Assembly (NCBI GenBank): GCA_017473265.1
Contig: JAFULQ010000026.1
Coordinates: 103,001 to 167,000, forward strand
Direction of reading: 5' to 3'
DNA: 64,000 bases
Source: Erysipelotrichaceae bacterium
GTDB taxonomy: Bacteria > Bacillota_I > Bacilli_A > Erysipelotrichales > Erysipelotrichaceae
The position numbers and the translations under genes are program-made. The notes under the pieces are model-generated. The model saw nothing but the letters and a program-made list of their open reading frames with translations. It was not told the DNA's origin and did not search any database. Numbering within the stretch: the first letter of the stretch is position 1; each line of letters starts with the position of its first letter. This document shows positions 44,410 to 52,466 of this stretch, piece by piece.

Positions 44410-45285
44410 TTAATCATCATATGTAAATCCTAAACCATGAACCTCTGTCGCATCAGATACCACAACAAATGCTTGTGGATCTAAATGCGCAAGCAAACGA
44501 TTCAATTCAGGATATTGTTTTTGAGAAATAACTACATAAATAACAGGTCTTTCTTGTTTTGTATAACCACCTGTCGCTGTTAAGATAGTAGAACCACGTT
44601 CCAATTTATTATGAATTTCTTCCATAATCTTTTCATAATGTTCAGAAATAATATAAATCGCTTTAGACTGTTGTCCTCCAATTAACATTGTTTTATCAAT
44701 AACAACTGCTGAAATATATACCGAAATCAAACCAACTAAAACTTTTTCAATACCAAATACTACAAATCCAGCACCAACAGTTATCGCATCCACCAATAAT
44801 ACTAATGTATGCAATGGAATATGCGTATATTTATTTAAAATCAATGGTGGAATATCCATTCCTCCAGTAGATGCACCTGTTCTAAATACAATTCCTACAC
44901 CAAATCCTAATAACACTCCTGTATAAATACTAGCAACCAAAGGATCCACATCAATAAATACATCCTGTTTCAACAATAACGTATTAAATATTGGATAAGC
45001 AATAGAACTTGTTACTGTTTTAAACGCAAAATCTTTTCCCAAAAACACACAACCTATTACGAATAAAGAAATTGTTAAACCGTTAATTAATAACTCTGTA
45101 CTAATACCTGTAACTTGCGTAATAATAATCGATAAACCAGCAACACCACCAGTTAGCACATCATGAGGTACAATAAAATATGCAGAAGCTACCGCTAATG
45201 CAAAACTCCCCACTAAAACAAATATAAAATCTACAATCTTTTCTTTTGCAGTTTGAACATCTACGCCATTAACCTTAATTGCCAT
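44410..45285 (-). CDS. YitT family membrane protein (DUF161/DUF2179)
   Basis: A start at ATG 45285 follows GGTGAAGTAT, giving 291 residues. Five or six helices (DUF161 repeats; VPHDVLTGGVAGLSIII, FRTGASTGGMDIPPLIL) are followed by a cytoplasmic DUF2179 domain. That domain contains RGSTILTATGGYTKQERPVIYVVISQKQ and VSDATEVHGLGFTYDD, which is the standard YitT end. The family is widespread in Firmicutes, often in several copies, and its transport function is not established. It appears to be co-transcribed with the SIS-domain gene. Confidence 0.87.
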   Translation of the reverse strand: MAIKVNGVDVQTAKEKIVDFIFVLVGSFALAVASAYFIVPHDVLTGGVAGLSIIITQVTGISTELLINGLTISLFVIGCVFLGKDFAFKTVTSSIAYPIFNTLLLKQDVFIDVDPLVASIYTGVLLGFGVGIVFRTGASTGGMDIPPLILNKYTHIPLHTLVLLVDAITVGAGFVVFGIEKVLVGLISVYISAVVIDKTMLIGGQQSKAIYIISEHYEKIMEEIHNKLERGSTILTATGGYTKQERPVIYVVISQKQYPELNRLLAHLDPQAFVVVSDATEVHGLGFTYDD

Positions 45286-45358
45286 ATACTTCACCAAATT
45301 CTTTCTTTTAATATTTTACCCCACTTACACTTATTTTGCCACATTTGTAAGAAAAAAT

Positions 45359-45385
45359 AAAAAAACTACGTATAAACTACGTAGT
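45359..45385 (-). terminator. Terminator of the ATP-grasp/esterase operon
   Basis: Minus strand: ACTACGTA-GTTTA-TACGTAGT then TTTTTTT (arms 45365-45372 and 45378-45385). Confidence 0.88.
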
Positions 45386-45392
45386 TGATTTC

Positions 45393-46151
45393 CTATAACA
45401 ATTTACCTAAGAAATAAGGAATTTGTACTCTCCACCAAGGCCAATCATGATCTACATCATTACCCCAGTGATCAAACCAAATATTATGAACACCTTTTGA
45501 GTGCATAATATTTTCTAAATTCGCAATACTTTCAAGCATCGGTTCTTCCCAACGACCATGACCTACACAAAAAATCGCTTTGTTATTACGATAGTAATTC
45601 ATCCAAGGATGATCACTTGGCATATCACGCAAGAAATTTTCTGGTGAATTCGCATATACTAAATCATCCATATAATCATTAAAGAAGAACTTCGCATGAT
45701 ACACACCACTTAATGCAATTACTGTATCAAACAAATCCGGTCTTCTAAAGAAGAAATTACCTGCATGAGTAGCCCCCATACTACATCCAGTAACCATAAA
45801 CCCTTGTCCATATTGATCACCATTGGCAATACGATTCATTTCCTTCGCTCTAGGAATAAATTCGTCACAGATATAGTGATAATACTTCTCATGTTGTTCA
45901 ATACGATAGCGTCCATCTAAATGAGTCGCAGACCAACTCTCAGTATCAATACTATCTACACAAAACAATTGAATTTTACCAGCTTCAATAAATGGTGCAA
46001 TTGCATCCACCATACGGAAATTTTCATAGTCATAGAAACGCCCATCTTGTGCAGGAAACACTAAACAAGGTTTGCCAGCATGACCATATACCTTAAATTC
46101 CATATTACGATTCAAAGCATGGCTATATTCATTAAAATACTCAATTTTCAT
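45393..46151 (-). CDS. Esterase-fold protein paired with an ATP-grasp enzyme (COG4947-like)
   Basis: The 252-residue protein is an alpha/beta hydrolase of the putative esterase type. KVYGHAGKPCLVFPAQDGRFYD is its N-terminal region. MVTGCSMGATHAGNFFFR contains the nucleophile elbow G-C-S-M-G. GVYHAKFFFNDYMDD and a WGNDVDHDWPWW stretch near the end complete it, the last with the likely catalytic His. No signal peptide is seen. It begins 8 bp after the ATP-grasp gene and shares its promoter and terminator. The two could act in sequence on the same acyl or peptide substrate. The substrate is unknown. Confidence 0.75.
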   Translation of the reverse strand: MKIEYFNEYSHALNRNMEFKVYGHAGKPCLVFPAQDGRFYDYENFRMVDAIAPFIEAGKIQLFCVDSIDTESWSATHLDGRYRIEQHEKYYHYICDEFIPRAKEMNRIANGDQYGQGFMVTGCSMGATHAGNFFFRRPDLFDTVIALSGVYHAKFFFNDYMDDLVYANSPENFLRDMPSDHPWMNYYRNNKAIFCVGHGRWEEPMLESIANLENIMHSKGVHNIWFDHWGNDVDHDWPWWRVQIPYFLGKLL

Positions 46152-46159
46152 ATAAAATT

Positions 46160-47344
46160 CTACCCCATTACATAATTACAGAATTCATGTACTTCTTCCA
46201 TCGATTTAAATCTAGCAAAGTACACTTCATTACCCATAGCTCCACTTAATACATCAGGCATACGCAATTGCATAACCATATGATTAGCATAAGTACGCAT
46301 TACATCCTCATGAGAATGCTTATATTGGAAATGATCACGACGACCAACATTTACACAAACATATTTTTTATGTAAATTTGGTTCAGGTTTAATATTATAG
46401 CAAATCATATCAGCCCAAATACTATAAACATCCACATCATCCCCAAAATTCATCATATCAGGAGTATATCCTCCAGGTGGACGCATATTCACTTCTAATC
46501 CTACGATATCTCCAACTTCACCCAAGCCTTTTTTAGCTTGTGTTAATCGGAAATATTCACAATGGAAGAAACGACCCTTAACACCAAATGATTTAAGAAC
46601 CGCACTACCCTTTGTAAATAAATCTTCAGGAATATCTTTCATACCCCAATAACAAACACTCTTACCTTCATTTACAACATCCATAATTTGAATTGGGAAT
46701 TCATGATTTGTACAGAAAATAACTTCTCCATCTTGATTTACAATACCATCAAAAGAAATTAAATCTCCATACACAAATTCTTCCATCAAATAAGGAACAT
46801 CCGGTTTTGTTGCATAGAAATGCTTCAAATCATCATCATTCGATAATTTATAAGTTTCAGCAGCACCAACACCAACAACTGGTTTAACTACTACAGGATA
46901 TCCACATTCATCAATAAACGCCTTACCATTTTCATAAGTATCTACATTATGGCAACGAGCAGTTGCCACACCAGCAGCTGCATAGAATTTTTTCATCAAT
47001 TCTTTATTTTGATAATTTTCAATAAAATCTGCCTTAACGCCACTAGTAATATTAAAATCAGAACGCAATCTAGCATCTAAATTCAACCAGAATTCATTAT
47101 TAGATTCTAACCAATCAATCTTTCCATATTTATGAGTAAAGAAACCACACGCACGAACCATTTCGTCATAGTTCATCATATTATTAACATAATAATATTC
47201 AGTTAAAGAATTCTTTACTTCATTAGGTAATGTATCATATGGTTGATCACCAATACCTAAAACATTAACCCCTCTACTTTTTAAACGATCACAAAAATTC
47301 CAATAAGATAATGGAAAATGTGGTGAAATAAACACAAAATTCAT
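46160..47344 (-). CDS. ATP-grasp domain carboxylate-amine ligase, substrate unknown
   Basis: The 394-residue protein has a Rossmann-like N-terminal domain (MNFVFISPHFPLSYWNFCD). The ATP-grasp core is represented by ENYQNKELMKKFYAAAGVAT, YPVVVKPVVGVGAAETYKL with the ATP-binding Lys, YLMEEFVYGDLISFDG, and VGLEVNMRPPGGYTPDM with the magnesium-binding Glu and Asn. ATP-grasp enzymes join a carboxylate to an amine through an acyl-phosphate. Candidate products include dipeptides or modified cell-surface or cofactor molecules. Its operon partner is an esterase-fold protein. Nothing else in the neighbourhood indicates the pathway. Confidence 0.78.
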   Translation of the reverse strand: MNFVFISPHFPLSYWNFCDRLKSRGVNVLGIGDQPYDTLPNEVKNSLTEYYYVNNMMNYDEMVRACGFFTHKYGKIDWLESNNEFWLNLDARLRSDFNITSGVKADFIENYQNKELMKKFYAAAGVATARCHNVDTYENGKAFIDECGYPVVVKPVVGVGAAETYKLSNDDDLKHFYATKPDVPYLMEEFVYGDLISFDGIVNQDGEVIFCTNHEFPIQIMDVVNEGKSVCYWGMKDIPEDLFTKGSAVLKSFGVKGRFFHCEYFRLTQAKKGLGEVGDIVGLEVNMRPPGGYTPDMMNFGDDVDVYSIWADMICYNIKPEPNLHKKYVCVNVGRRDHFQYKHSHEDVMRTYANHMVMQLRMPDVLSGAMGNEVYFARFKSMEEVHEFCNYVMG

Positions 47345-47366
47345 ACTAATCCCTCCACTTTTATTT

Positions 47367-47396
47367 ATTATACATTTATTGTCAAATTATTATCAA
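47367..47396 (-). promoter_or_regulatory. Promoter of the ATP-grasp/esterase pair
   Basis: Minus strand: TTGATA (47391-47396), 18-bp spacer, perfect TATAAT (47367-47372), 22 bp before the ATG. Confidence 0.7.
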
Positions 47397-47406
47397 GAAT
47401 AATTAC

Positions 47407-47430
47407 AAAAAAGAGCTCATATAGAGCTCT
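47407..47430 (-). terminator. Terminator of comN-secDF
   Basis: Minus strand: AGAGCTC-TATAT-GAGCTCT then TTTTTG (arms 47412-47418 and 47424-47430). Confidence 0.88.
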
Positions 47431-47432
47431 AA

Positions 47433-49736
47433 TTAACGAATGTCATTGATACCTGGAACAATAAACTCTTCTAAATCTTCTTTTTTACGAGTTTTCTTTT
47501 TCTTTTCTTGTTTAGGTTTTGCATTTAAACGTAAACGATAGAATACTTGTGCCGCAATAAACATAGAAGAATAAGCACCAAATACTAAACCAACAAACAT
47601 CGCAAAGTTAAATGTAAAGATAGAATCACTACCTAATACTAATAAGATAATAATAGGCAATAAAGTTGTTACTGTTGAATAAATACAACGTGTTAATGTT
47701 TTCGCTAATGATGTATTAACAATTTTAGCTAATTCACCAGTTGCTAATTTAGCACCTTCTTTTTCATTTAATGCTTCACGAATAGAATCAAATACTACAA
47801 TTGAGTTATTGATAGAATAACCAATAATAGCTAAGAATACAGAAATTAAGTTTGTGTTAATTTCAAAATTGAAAATAACGAACATTGCAAATACCATCGC
47901 AACATCGTGAATCAAGGCAACGATACATCCTACAGCATAATCCCATTCAAAACGAACAGAAACATATACAAGCATACACAACCAAGCTAATAATGTTAAA
48001 TAAATAGCATTTTTAACTAAATCTTGTCCTACTACAGGAGTAACCATAGAATCACTAGCTTCATGACCATAGAAATCATGTAAACTAGCTTTTAATGTTT
48101 CAATTTCTTCTTGAGGAATTGCCTCTTTAATTGTTACATGTGCACTAGAATTGTTTTCACCAGCTAATTGAACACGACTTGCTTGATAACCTAATTCTAA
48201 GAATTTAGCTTCAACTTCTTTCGCATCCAATGTTTCATCAGCTACAACAGTAATCTTAGTACCACTAGCAAAATCAATACCTAAGTTCAATGGTTCTTTA
48301 CCACCAACTACATGTCCACCAATTACCAATACAGCAATCAATGCAACAGCACATGATAAACCAATGAAATACTTAGAATTCTTAATGAAATCAATTTTCG
48401 CAAATGGATTTTGGTAAACCTTAGATTCACCTTTTTTGATATTTGGCAATTCATTTTCCTTAACACAGAACAAAGTCTTCTTGTCTTCAAATACATGAGA
48501 CTTCGCAATTAATGTTAAGAAAATACGAACCAATCCAATACTAATAACAGCTGTACAAACCAATGTTAACATTAACATTGTCGCAAACCCTTTAACTGCA
48601 CCAGTACCAAAAATATACATTACAAATGCCGCAATAAATGTAGTTAATTGCGCATCCACAATTGTACGTAAAGAAGTTTGTTGACCATTTAAACAAGCTG
48701 TTTCAACAGTTCTACCTAAACGTAATTCTTCTTTAATACGTTCAAAAGTAATAATGTTAGAGTCAACTGTCATACCAACCCCAAGAACTAAAGCCGCAAT
48801 ACCAGGTAATGTAAATACCCCACCCATTAATGAATATAAGCCTAATACAGCAAATACATAAATAGGCAATGTTACAGCAGAAACTACACCAGGTAAACGA
48901 TATGACAATACCATAAATACCATTACTAATAAAATACCAATAGCACCAGCCATCATTGTTTGATTATAAGCACTAACACCTAATTCAGCACTTACAACGT
49001 TAGAATAAATTTCAGTTAATTTAACAGGTAAAGAACCAGAATTAATTAAGCTAGCCAAAGTTCTAGCTTCATCATCAGTGAAACCACCTTGAATAACCGC
49101 ATCACCATTAATTCCTTCATTTACACTAGCCGCAGAAATATATGCAGGTTCAATTCCTTGAATTTCTTTTGCATATTCTTCTTTATAAGAAGTAACACCT
49201 TCTTCAAAATCTAACCAAGTAATCATTACTTTATCAGATTGAGTTGCTAATTTACTTGTTACTTCATAGAATTTTGCTTGATCTTTAATTTTTAAAGATA
49301 CTACAGGTCTACCATCTTGATATTGTAAAGTAGCTCCGCCTTCTTCCAATACAGAGGCATCCATTAATAAGTTATCTGCTGTATCTCTAAAAGTTAAATT
49401 GGCAGTACTTGAAATCACATTACGAGCTTCATCTTGAGATGAAATACCAGCTAATTGTACACGAATACGATTATCGCCTTCAATAATGATTTCAGGTTCA
49501 TTTACACCTAAAACGTCGATACGTTTACGAATACTCGCAACGACTACAGACATTTCTGGCAATTCATGTTCTTCATCTAATGGTGAAACTTCATAAGCAA
49601 TTTCAAATCCACCTCTTAGATCCAATCCCAAATTCATGTTATTTACAACATCAGATGCAAAAGCGCCAACTAAAATTAATAACGCTAAAGCTGTTGCGCA
49701 AAATACATAAAAACGAGACTTACTGTTTTGCTTCAT
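47433..49736 (-). CDS. secDF: Protein translocase subunit SecDF (fused)
   Basis: One 767-residue chain joins SecD and SecF. SecD has an N-terminal helix, LDLRGG at 38-43, the large extracellular P1 domain, and five helices ending near 420 (GAIGILLVMVFMVLSYRLPG, GVGMTVDSNIITFERIKEE). SecF begins near 455 with its own first helix and LGIDFASGTKI, then helices with GYSINNSIVVFDSIRE. A basic tail closes it. It uses the proton or sodium gradient to pull proteins through SecYEG. The fusion is the Bacillus form. It overlaps comN by 17 bp. Confidence 0.95.
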   Translation of the reverse strand: MKQNSKSRFYVFCATALALLILVGAFASDVVNNMNLGLDLRGGFEIAYEVSPLDEEHELPEMSVVVASIRKRIDVLGVNEPEIIIEGDNRIRVQLAGISSQDEARNVISSTANLTFRDTADNLLMDASVLEEGGATLQYQDGRPVVSLKIKDQAKFYEVTSKLATQSDKVMITWLDFEEGVTSYKEEYAKEIQGIEPAYISAASVNEGINGDAVIQGGFTDDEARTLASLINSGSLPVKLTEIYSNVVSAELGVSAYNQTMMAGAIGILLVMVFMVLSYRLPGVVSAVTLPIYVFAVLGLYSLMGGVFTLPGIAALVLGVGMTVDSNIITFERIKEELRLGRTVETACLNGQQTSLRTIVDAQLTTFIAAFVMYIFGTGAVKGFATMLMLTLVCTAVISIGLVRIFLTLIAKSHVFEDKKTLFCVKENELPNIKKGESKVYQNPFAKIDFIKNSKYFIGLSCAVALIAVLVIGGHVVGGKEPLNLGIDFASGTKITVVADETLDAKEVEAKFLELGYQASRVQLAGENNSSAHVTIKEAIPQEEIETLKASLHDFYGHEASDSMVTPVVGQDLVKNAIYLTLLAWLCMLVYVSVRFEWDYAVGCIVALIHDVAMVFAMFVIFNFEINTNLISVFLAIIGYSINNSIVVFDSIREALNEKEGAKLATGELAKIVNTSLAKTLTRCIYSTVTTLLPIIILLVLGSDSIFTFNFAMFVGLVFGAYSSMFIAAQVFYRLRLNAKPKQEKKKKTRKKEDLEEFIVPGINDIR

Positions 49737-50016
49737 TTTTACTTCCTCCTAACAAATCATTAAACTCACTAATATCCATGCGTCCGCCTTCTACTAACGC
49801 AAACCTAGTAAGTATTGTAACTATTTCCTCCGCAGTTGTTTCCATGATATCAGAAATGGCAACACTAGAATGAACTGGTACTTGGCTCTTCCATTTACCC
49901 TTCACCATCACGTACATCAACTCTTGAAAAGAAAGATGAGGCAATTCTTTACGACGTAGCATATTCAAACGCATCATTAATGCATAAGTAATATCTTCTC
50001 TATTTCTAATTTCCAT
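49720..50016 (-). CDS. comN: Post-transcriptional regulator ComN (YrzD-like)
   Basis: The 98-residue soluble protein reads LSFQELMYVMVKGKWKSQVP and DIMETTAEEIVTILTRFALVEG, matching my memory of the Post_transc_reg family (ComN/YrzD) in part. Its position between spoVB and secDF is the same as yrzD in Bacillus subtilis. There ComN controls comE mRNA together with DivIVA. Whether this organism uses it so is unknown. It overlaps secDF by 17 bp and has a promoter at 50047-50075. Confidence 0.7.
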   Translation of the reverse strand: MEIRNREDITYALMMRLNMLRRKELPHLSFQELMYVMVKGKWKSQVPVHSSVAISDIMETTAEEIVTILTRFALVEGGRMDISEFNDLLGGSKNEAKQ

Positions 50017-50046
50017 GCTACTAAACTCACCTCGCTATACCACAAT

Positions 50047-50075
50047 AGTATAAAATAATACGTTTTAAAATTCAA
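50047..50075 (-). promoter_or_regulatory. Promoter of comN-secDF
   Basis: Minus strand: TTGAAT (50070-50075), 17-bp spacer, TATACT (50047-50052). Confidence 0.7.
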
Positions 50076-50096
50076 CAACAAATACAAGGATAAATC

Positions 50097-50125
50097 GCAT
50101 ACTTTTTATCTAAAAAACATACAAT
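50097..50125 (+). promoter_or_regulatory. Sigma-E-like promoter of spoVB
   Basis: GCATACT (50097-50103, six of seven to KMATATT), 14-bp spacer, CATACAAT (50118-50125, perfect to CATACANT). The start point would fall at the ribosome site AGGTG, giving a very short leader. Confidence 0.6.
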
Positions 50126-50140
50126 TGATTAGGTGATTTT

Positions 50141-51427
50141 ATGAAAACAAAACTGATTCAATCAACTATTTTATTATTTATTGTATCCTTTATCGCAAAA
50201 TTGCTATCATTTATCATCAAGATACAATTAGCTAAAACCATGAATCAACAAACCATGGTACTGTATACATTATCATCAAGTACTATGATTTTTTTAATAA
50301 CCTTTGTACAAGCAGGATTGCCATCTACCTTAAATACATTAATAGCCAAAAGCAAAAATACAATTTCCATTTTACAAAATTCATTATTTATTTCTTTCTT
50401 CACCAATACAATAGCAATTGGAATCTATGTATTCACAATACCTTATTTAACCAATAATACCCTTGAATTCAATCAAACCCCTGTATTATTTTCCATCATA
50501 CCTTTATTACCATTAGTAACCATATCTGGTTTATGTAAAGGATACTGCTTAGGTAAACAAAAAATAATACTCGCAAATTCAAGTGCAATTACAGAAGAAG
50601 TTTTACGTATGCTCTTTTTAGTAATTTGCTATCCATATGTATATCAATCCCCAACACTATACGCTTCATTTGCCATTTTAAGCATTGCTATCGGAGAAAT
50701 AGGCGCCATTTTACACATGTTATTATTTATGAATAATACAAAACACATTTCACAATTATTCGCAAAAAAATATGTATCACAAACGCAAATAAAAGAAATA
50801 CTTTCATATGCTATCTATATGACATCATCACGTTTTATTGGTTCTTTTACTCATTTTTTAGAACCGTTCCTCTTTAATTTACCAAGCCATCTTTACCTAC
50901 AAGCCCATTTAATAACAACCTTCTCCTACATACATGCGTATGTTCTACCTATTATTACACTACCATCATTTTTCACATTTGCTTTATCTAGTTGGCTACT
51001 ATCTTCATTAAGCTATCATGTAGCACATCATCAAATTAAACAAGCAAAAAAGATTCTCTATTATGTTTTAGGAATTAGTTTTAGTATTGGGATTTTTGGA
51101 AGTACTATATGCTATCTATTCCCTACACAATTAACACAATTATTCTATAACAATACCCAAAGTGCTTATTTATTAAAACAACTAGCACTTCCTTTTGCTA
51201 TATTTTCTTTACAATCACCACTATCAACAGCCTTACACGCCTTTGATAAAAGCAAATTCACCGTAATCGATACAGCCATCGGGAATACAATCAAACTGCT
51301 ATTAATCATTATCCTTCCCGCTTATTGTGGAGTAACCTCTCTTATATTAGCCATGATTATATCTATGTTATTTACCACCTTACTACACGCCTATCATGTT
51401 TATGGATTACTTCATAATCAGCCATAA
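50141..51427 (+). CDS. spoVB: SpoVB-type polysaccharide flippase (MOP superfamily)
   Basis: A 428-residue membrane protein with about twelve to fourteen helices. It begins MKTKLIQSTILLFIVSFIAKLLSFI and holds TFVQAGLPSTLNTLIAKSK, GYCLGKQKIILANSSAITEE and PLSTALHAFDKSKFTVIDTA, the MurJ/SpoVB-like pattern. SpoVB is needed for spore cortex synthesis, probably as a lipid-linked precursor flippase. It is on the plus strand, divergent from comN, with a sigma-E-like promoter. Its end overlaps yrbG tail-to-tail by 21 bp. Confidence 0.85.
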   Translation: MKTKLIQSTILLFIVSFIAKLLSFIIKIQLAKTMNQQTMVLYTLSSSTMIFLITFVQAGLPSTLNTLIAKSKNTISILQNSLFISFFTNTIAIGIYVFTIPYLTNNTLEFNQTPVLFSIIPLLPLVTISGLCKGYCLGKQKIILANSSAITEEVLRMLFLVICYPYVYQSPTLYASFAILSIAIGEIGAILHMLLFMNNTKHISQLFAKKYVSQTQIKEILSYAIYMTSSRFIGSFTHFLEPFLFNLPSHLYLQAHLITTFSYIHAYVLPIITLPSFFTFALSSWLLSSLSYHVAHHQIKQAKKILYYVLGISFSIGIFGSTICYLFPTQLTQLFYNNTQSAYLLKQLALPFAIFSLQSPLSTALHAFDKSKFTVIDTAIGNTIKLLLIIILPAYCGVTSLILAMIISMLFTTLLHAYHVYGLLHNQP

Positions 51428-52042
51428 TCCATCCTTTTTCCATAAACACAGAAACACTTTATTACTATTATCCACTTTATTTTTTAATAATTGGTCATTT
51501 AACCACACTTCAGATTTCCCAATAGCATCCAATGCTTTTTTCTGAACGACTCCATCACTAATTAATGGCTCAGGCCACAATAATTGACATTTACTCTTTT
51601 CAATAACCGATAAGTCACCAGAATTCTCTAATAACGCAAATTCAACTTCTTCAATATCCAAAATACCATTAATACGCAATTGACTACATAAATCATCAAT
51701 TGTATATCGCTGTTTACGCATTTCTTCAATATTCAATTTACCATGCGTAATAATAAAAACTGGACGCCCATCCACTATATTTCGTACTTTTTGCATTTTC
51801 ATCATTAACCAAGATAAACTAACCTGCAATATAGTTAAAGTCACAATTGGTATAAGTGTTTTTAACATATCTTCATTAGGATCACTAATCGAAATCGCTA
51901 ACAATTCACTCATAACAAAATAAACAACGATATCAAATACCGATAATTCTCCTACTTCCCTTTTTCCCATAATACGAAGCAATGCCGTAATTACAAAATA
52001 AAAAAACGTACAGCGAAATACTAATATTACGTAAACTTCCAT
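51407..52042 (-). CDS. DUF421 family membrane protein (YrbG/YetF-like)
   Basis: The 211-residue protein has three N-terminal helices (residues 3-75) with LLRIMGKREVGELSVFDIVVYFVMSELLAI. A soluble DUF421 domain follows, RPVFIITHGKLNIEEMRKQRYTIDDLCSQLR, INGILDIEEVEFALLENSGDL. This is the YetF/YrbG pattern, and members accompany spore functions in some Bacilli. yrbG lies next to spoVB in Bacillus subtilis as well. The function is not settled. Convergent with spoVB, overlapping its 3' end. Confidence 0.85.
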   Translation of the reverse strand: MEVYVILVFRCTFFYFVITALLRIMGKREVGELSVFDIVVYFVMSELLAISISDPNEDMLKTLIPIVTLTILQVSLSWLMMKMQKVRNIVDGRPVFIITHGKLNIEEMRKQRYTIDDLCSQLRINGILDIEEVEFALLENSGDLSVIEKSKCQLLWPEPLISDGVVQKKALDAIGKSEVWLNDQLLKNKVDNSNKVFLCLWKKDGLWLIMK

Positions 52043-52106
52043 ATAACTCTCTCCTTTTGTTCTAAAAGATAAAATTACGCATATATAATAAAGAGGTGAT
52101 TTTTCT

Positions 52107-52460
52107 ATGAAACAAATGCTTCAAGCATATTTAGTCTCTATATTTACTATCATCATCTTGTCATTATTAGTATCTCTTATAATAGGAACACTATTCTTTT
52201 TTCATATTACTGATACAAACATTATCACCATTTCAGTATGGATTCTGGGAATTTTACTATACGCAATCGCAGGCATCATCTTTGGACATTACACATCCAG
52301 CAAAATTTTAATTCATCTTCTAGTATTCTCAACAATCTTCTTACTTCTTTATTTTGTATTAACCCATTATAATGGCTTTACATTTGTAAGAATACTATGT
52401 AAAATTCTAGCATTTTCAATAGGCACAATTTGTATACAAAAGAAAAAGGGCTTACTTTAG
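52107..52460 (+). CDS. TIGR04086 family membrane protein (YrzE-like)
   Basis: A 117-residue plus-strand protein with four hydrophobic helices (about 8-33, 42-62, 66-86, 92-110) and the phrase GILLYAIAGIIFGHYTSSK, matching the small TIGR04086 (YrzE) family of four-helix membrane proteins in Firmicutes. Function unknown. It starts after GAGGTGATTTTT at 52107 and converges with murD. Its stop codon overlaps that of murD in the loop of a shared terminator. Its position next to yrbG agrees with the Bacillus subtilis order. Confidence 0.75.
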   Translation: MKQMLQAYLVSIFTIIILSLLVSLIIGTLFFFHITDTNIITISVWILGILLYAIAGIIFGHYTSSKILIHLLVFSTIFLLLYFVLTHYNGFTFVRILCKILAFSIGTICIQKKKGLL

Positions 52461-52466
52461 CCCTTT
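52445..52466. terminator. Bidirectional terminator of murD and the YrzE-like gene
   Basis: AAAGGGCT (52445-52452) and AGCCCTTT (52459-52466) form the stem. On the minus strand it is followed by TTTC-type T-rich sequence. On the plus strand it is followed by AGTTGTTTT. Both stop codons (TAG 52458-52460, TAA 52457-52459) lie at the loop/right arm. Confidence 0.8.
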
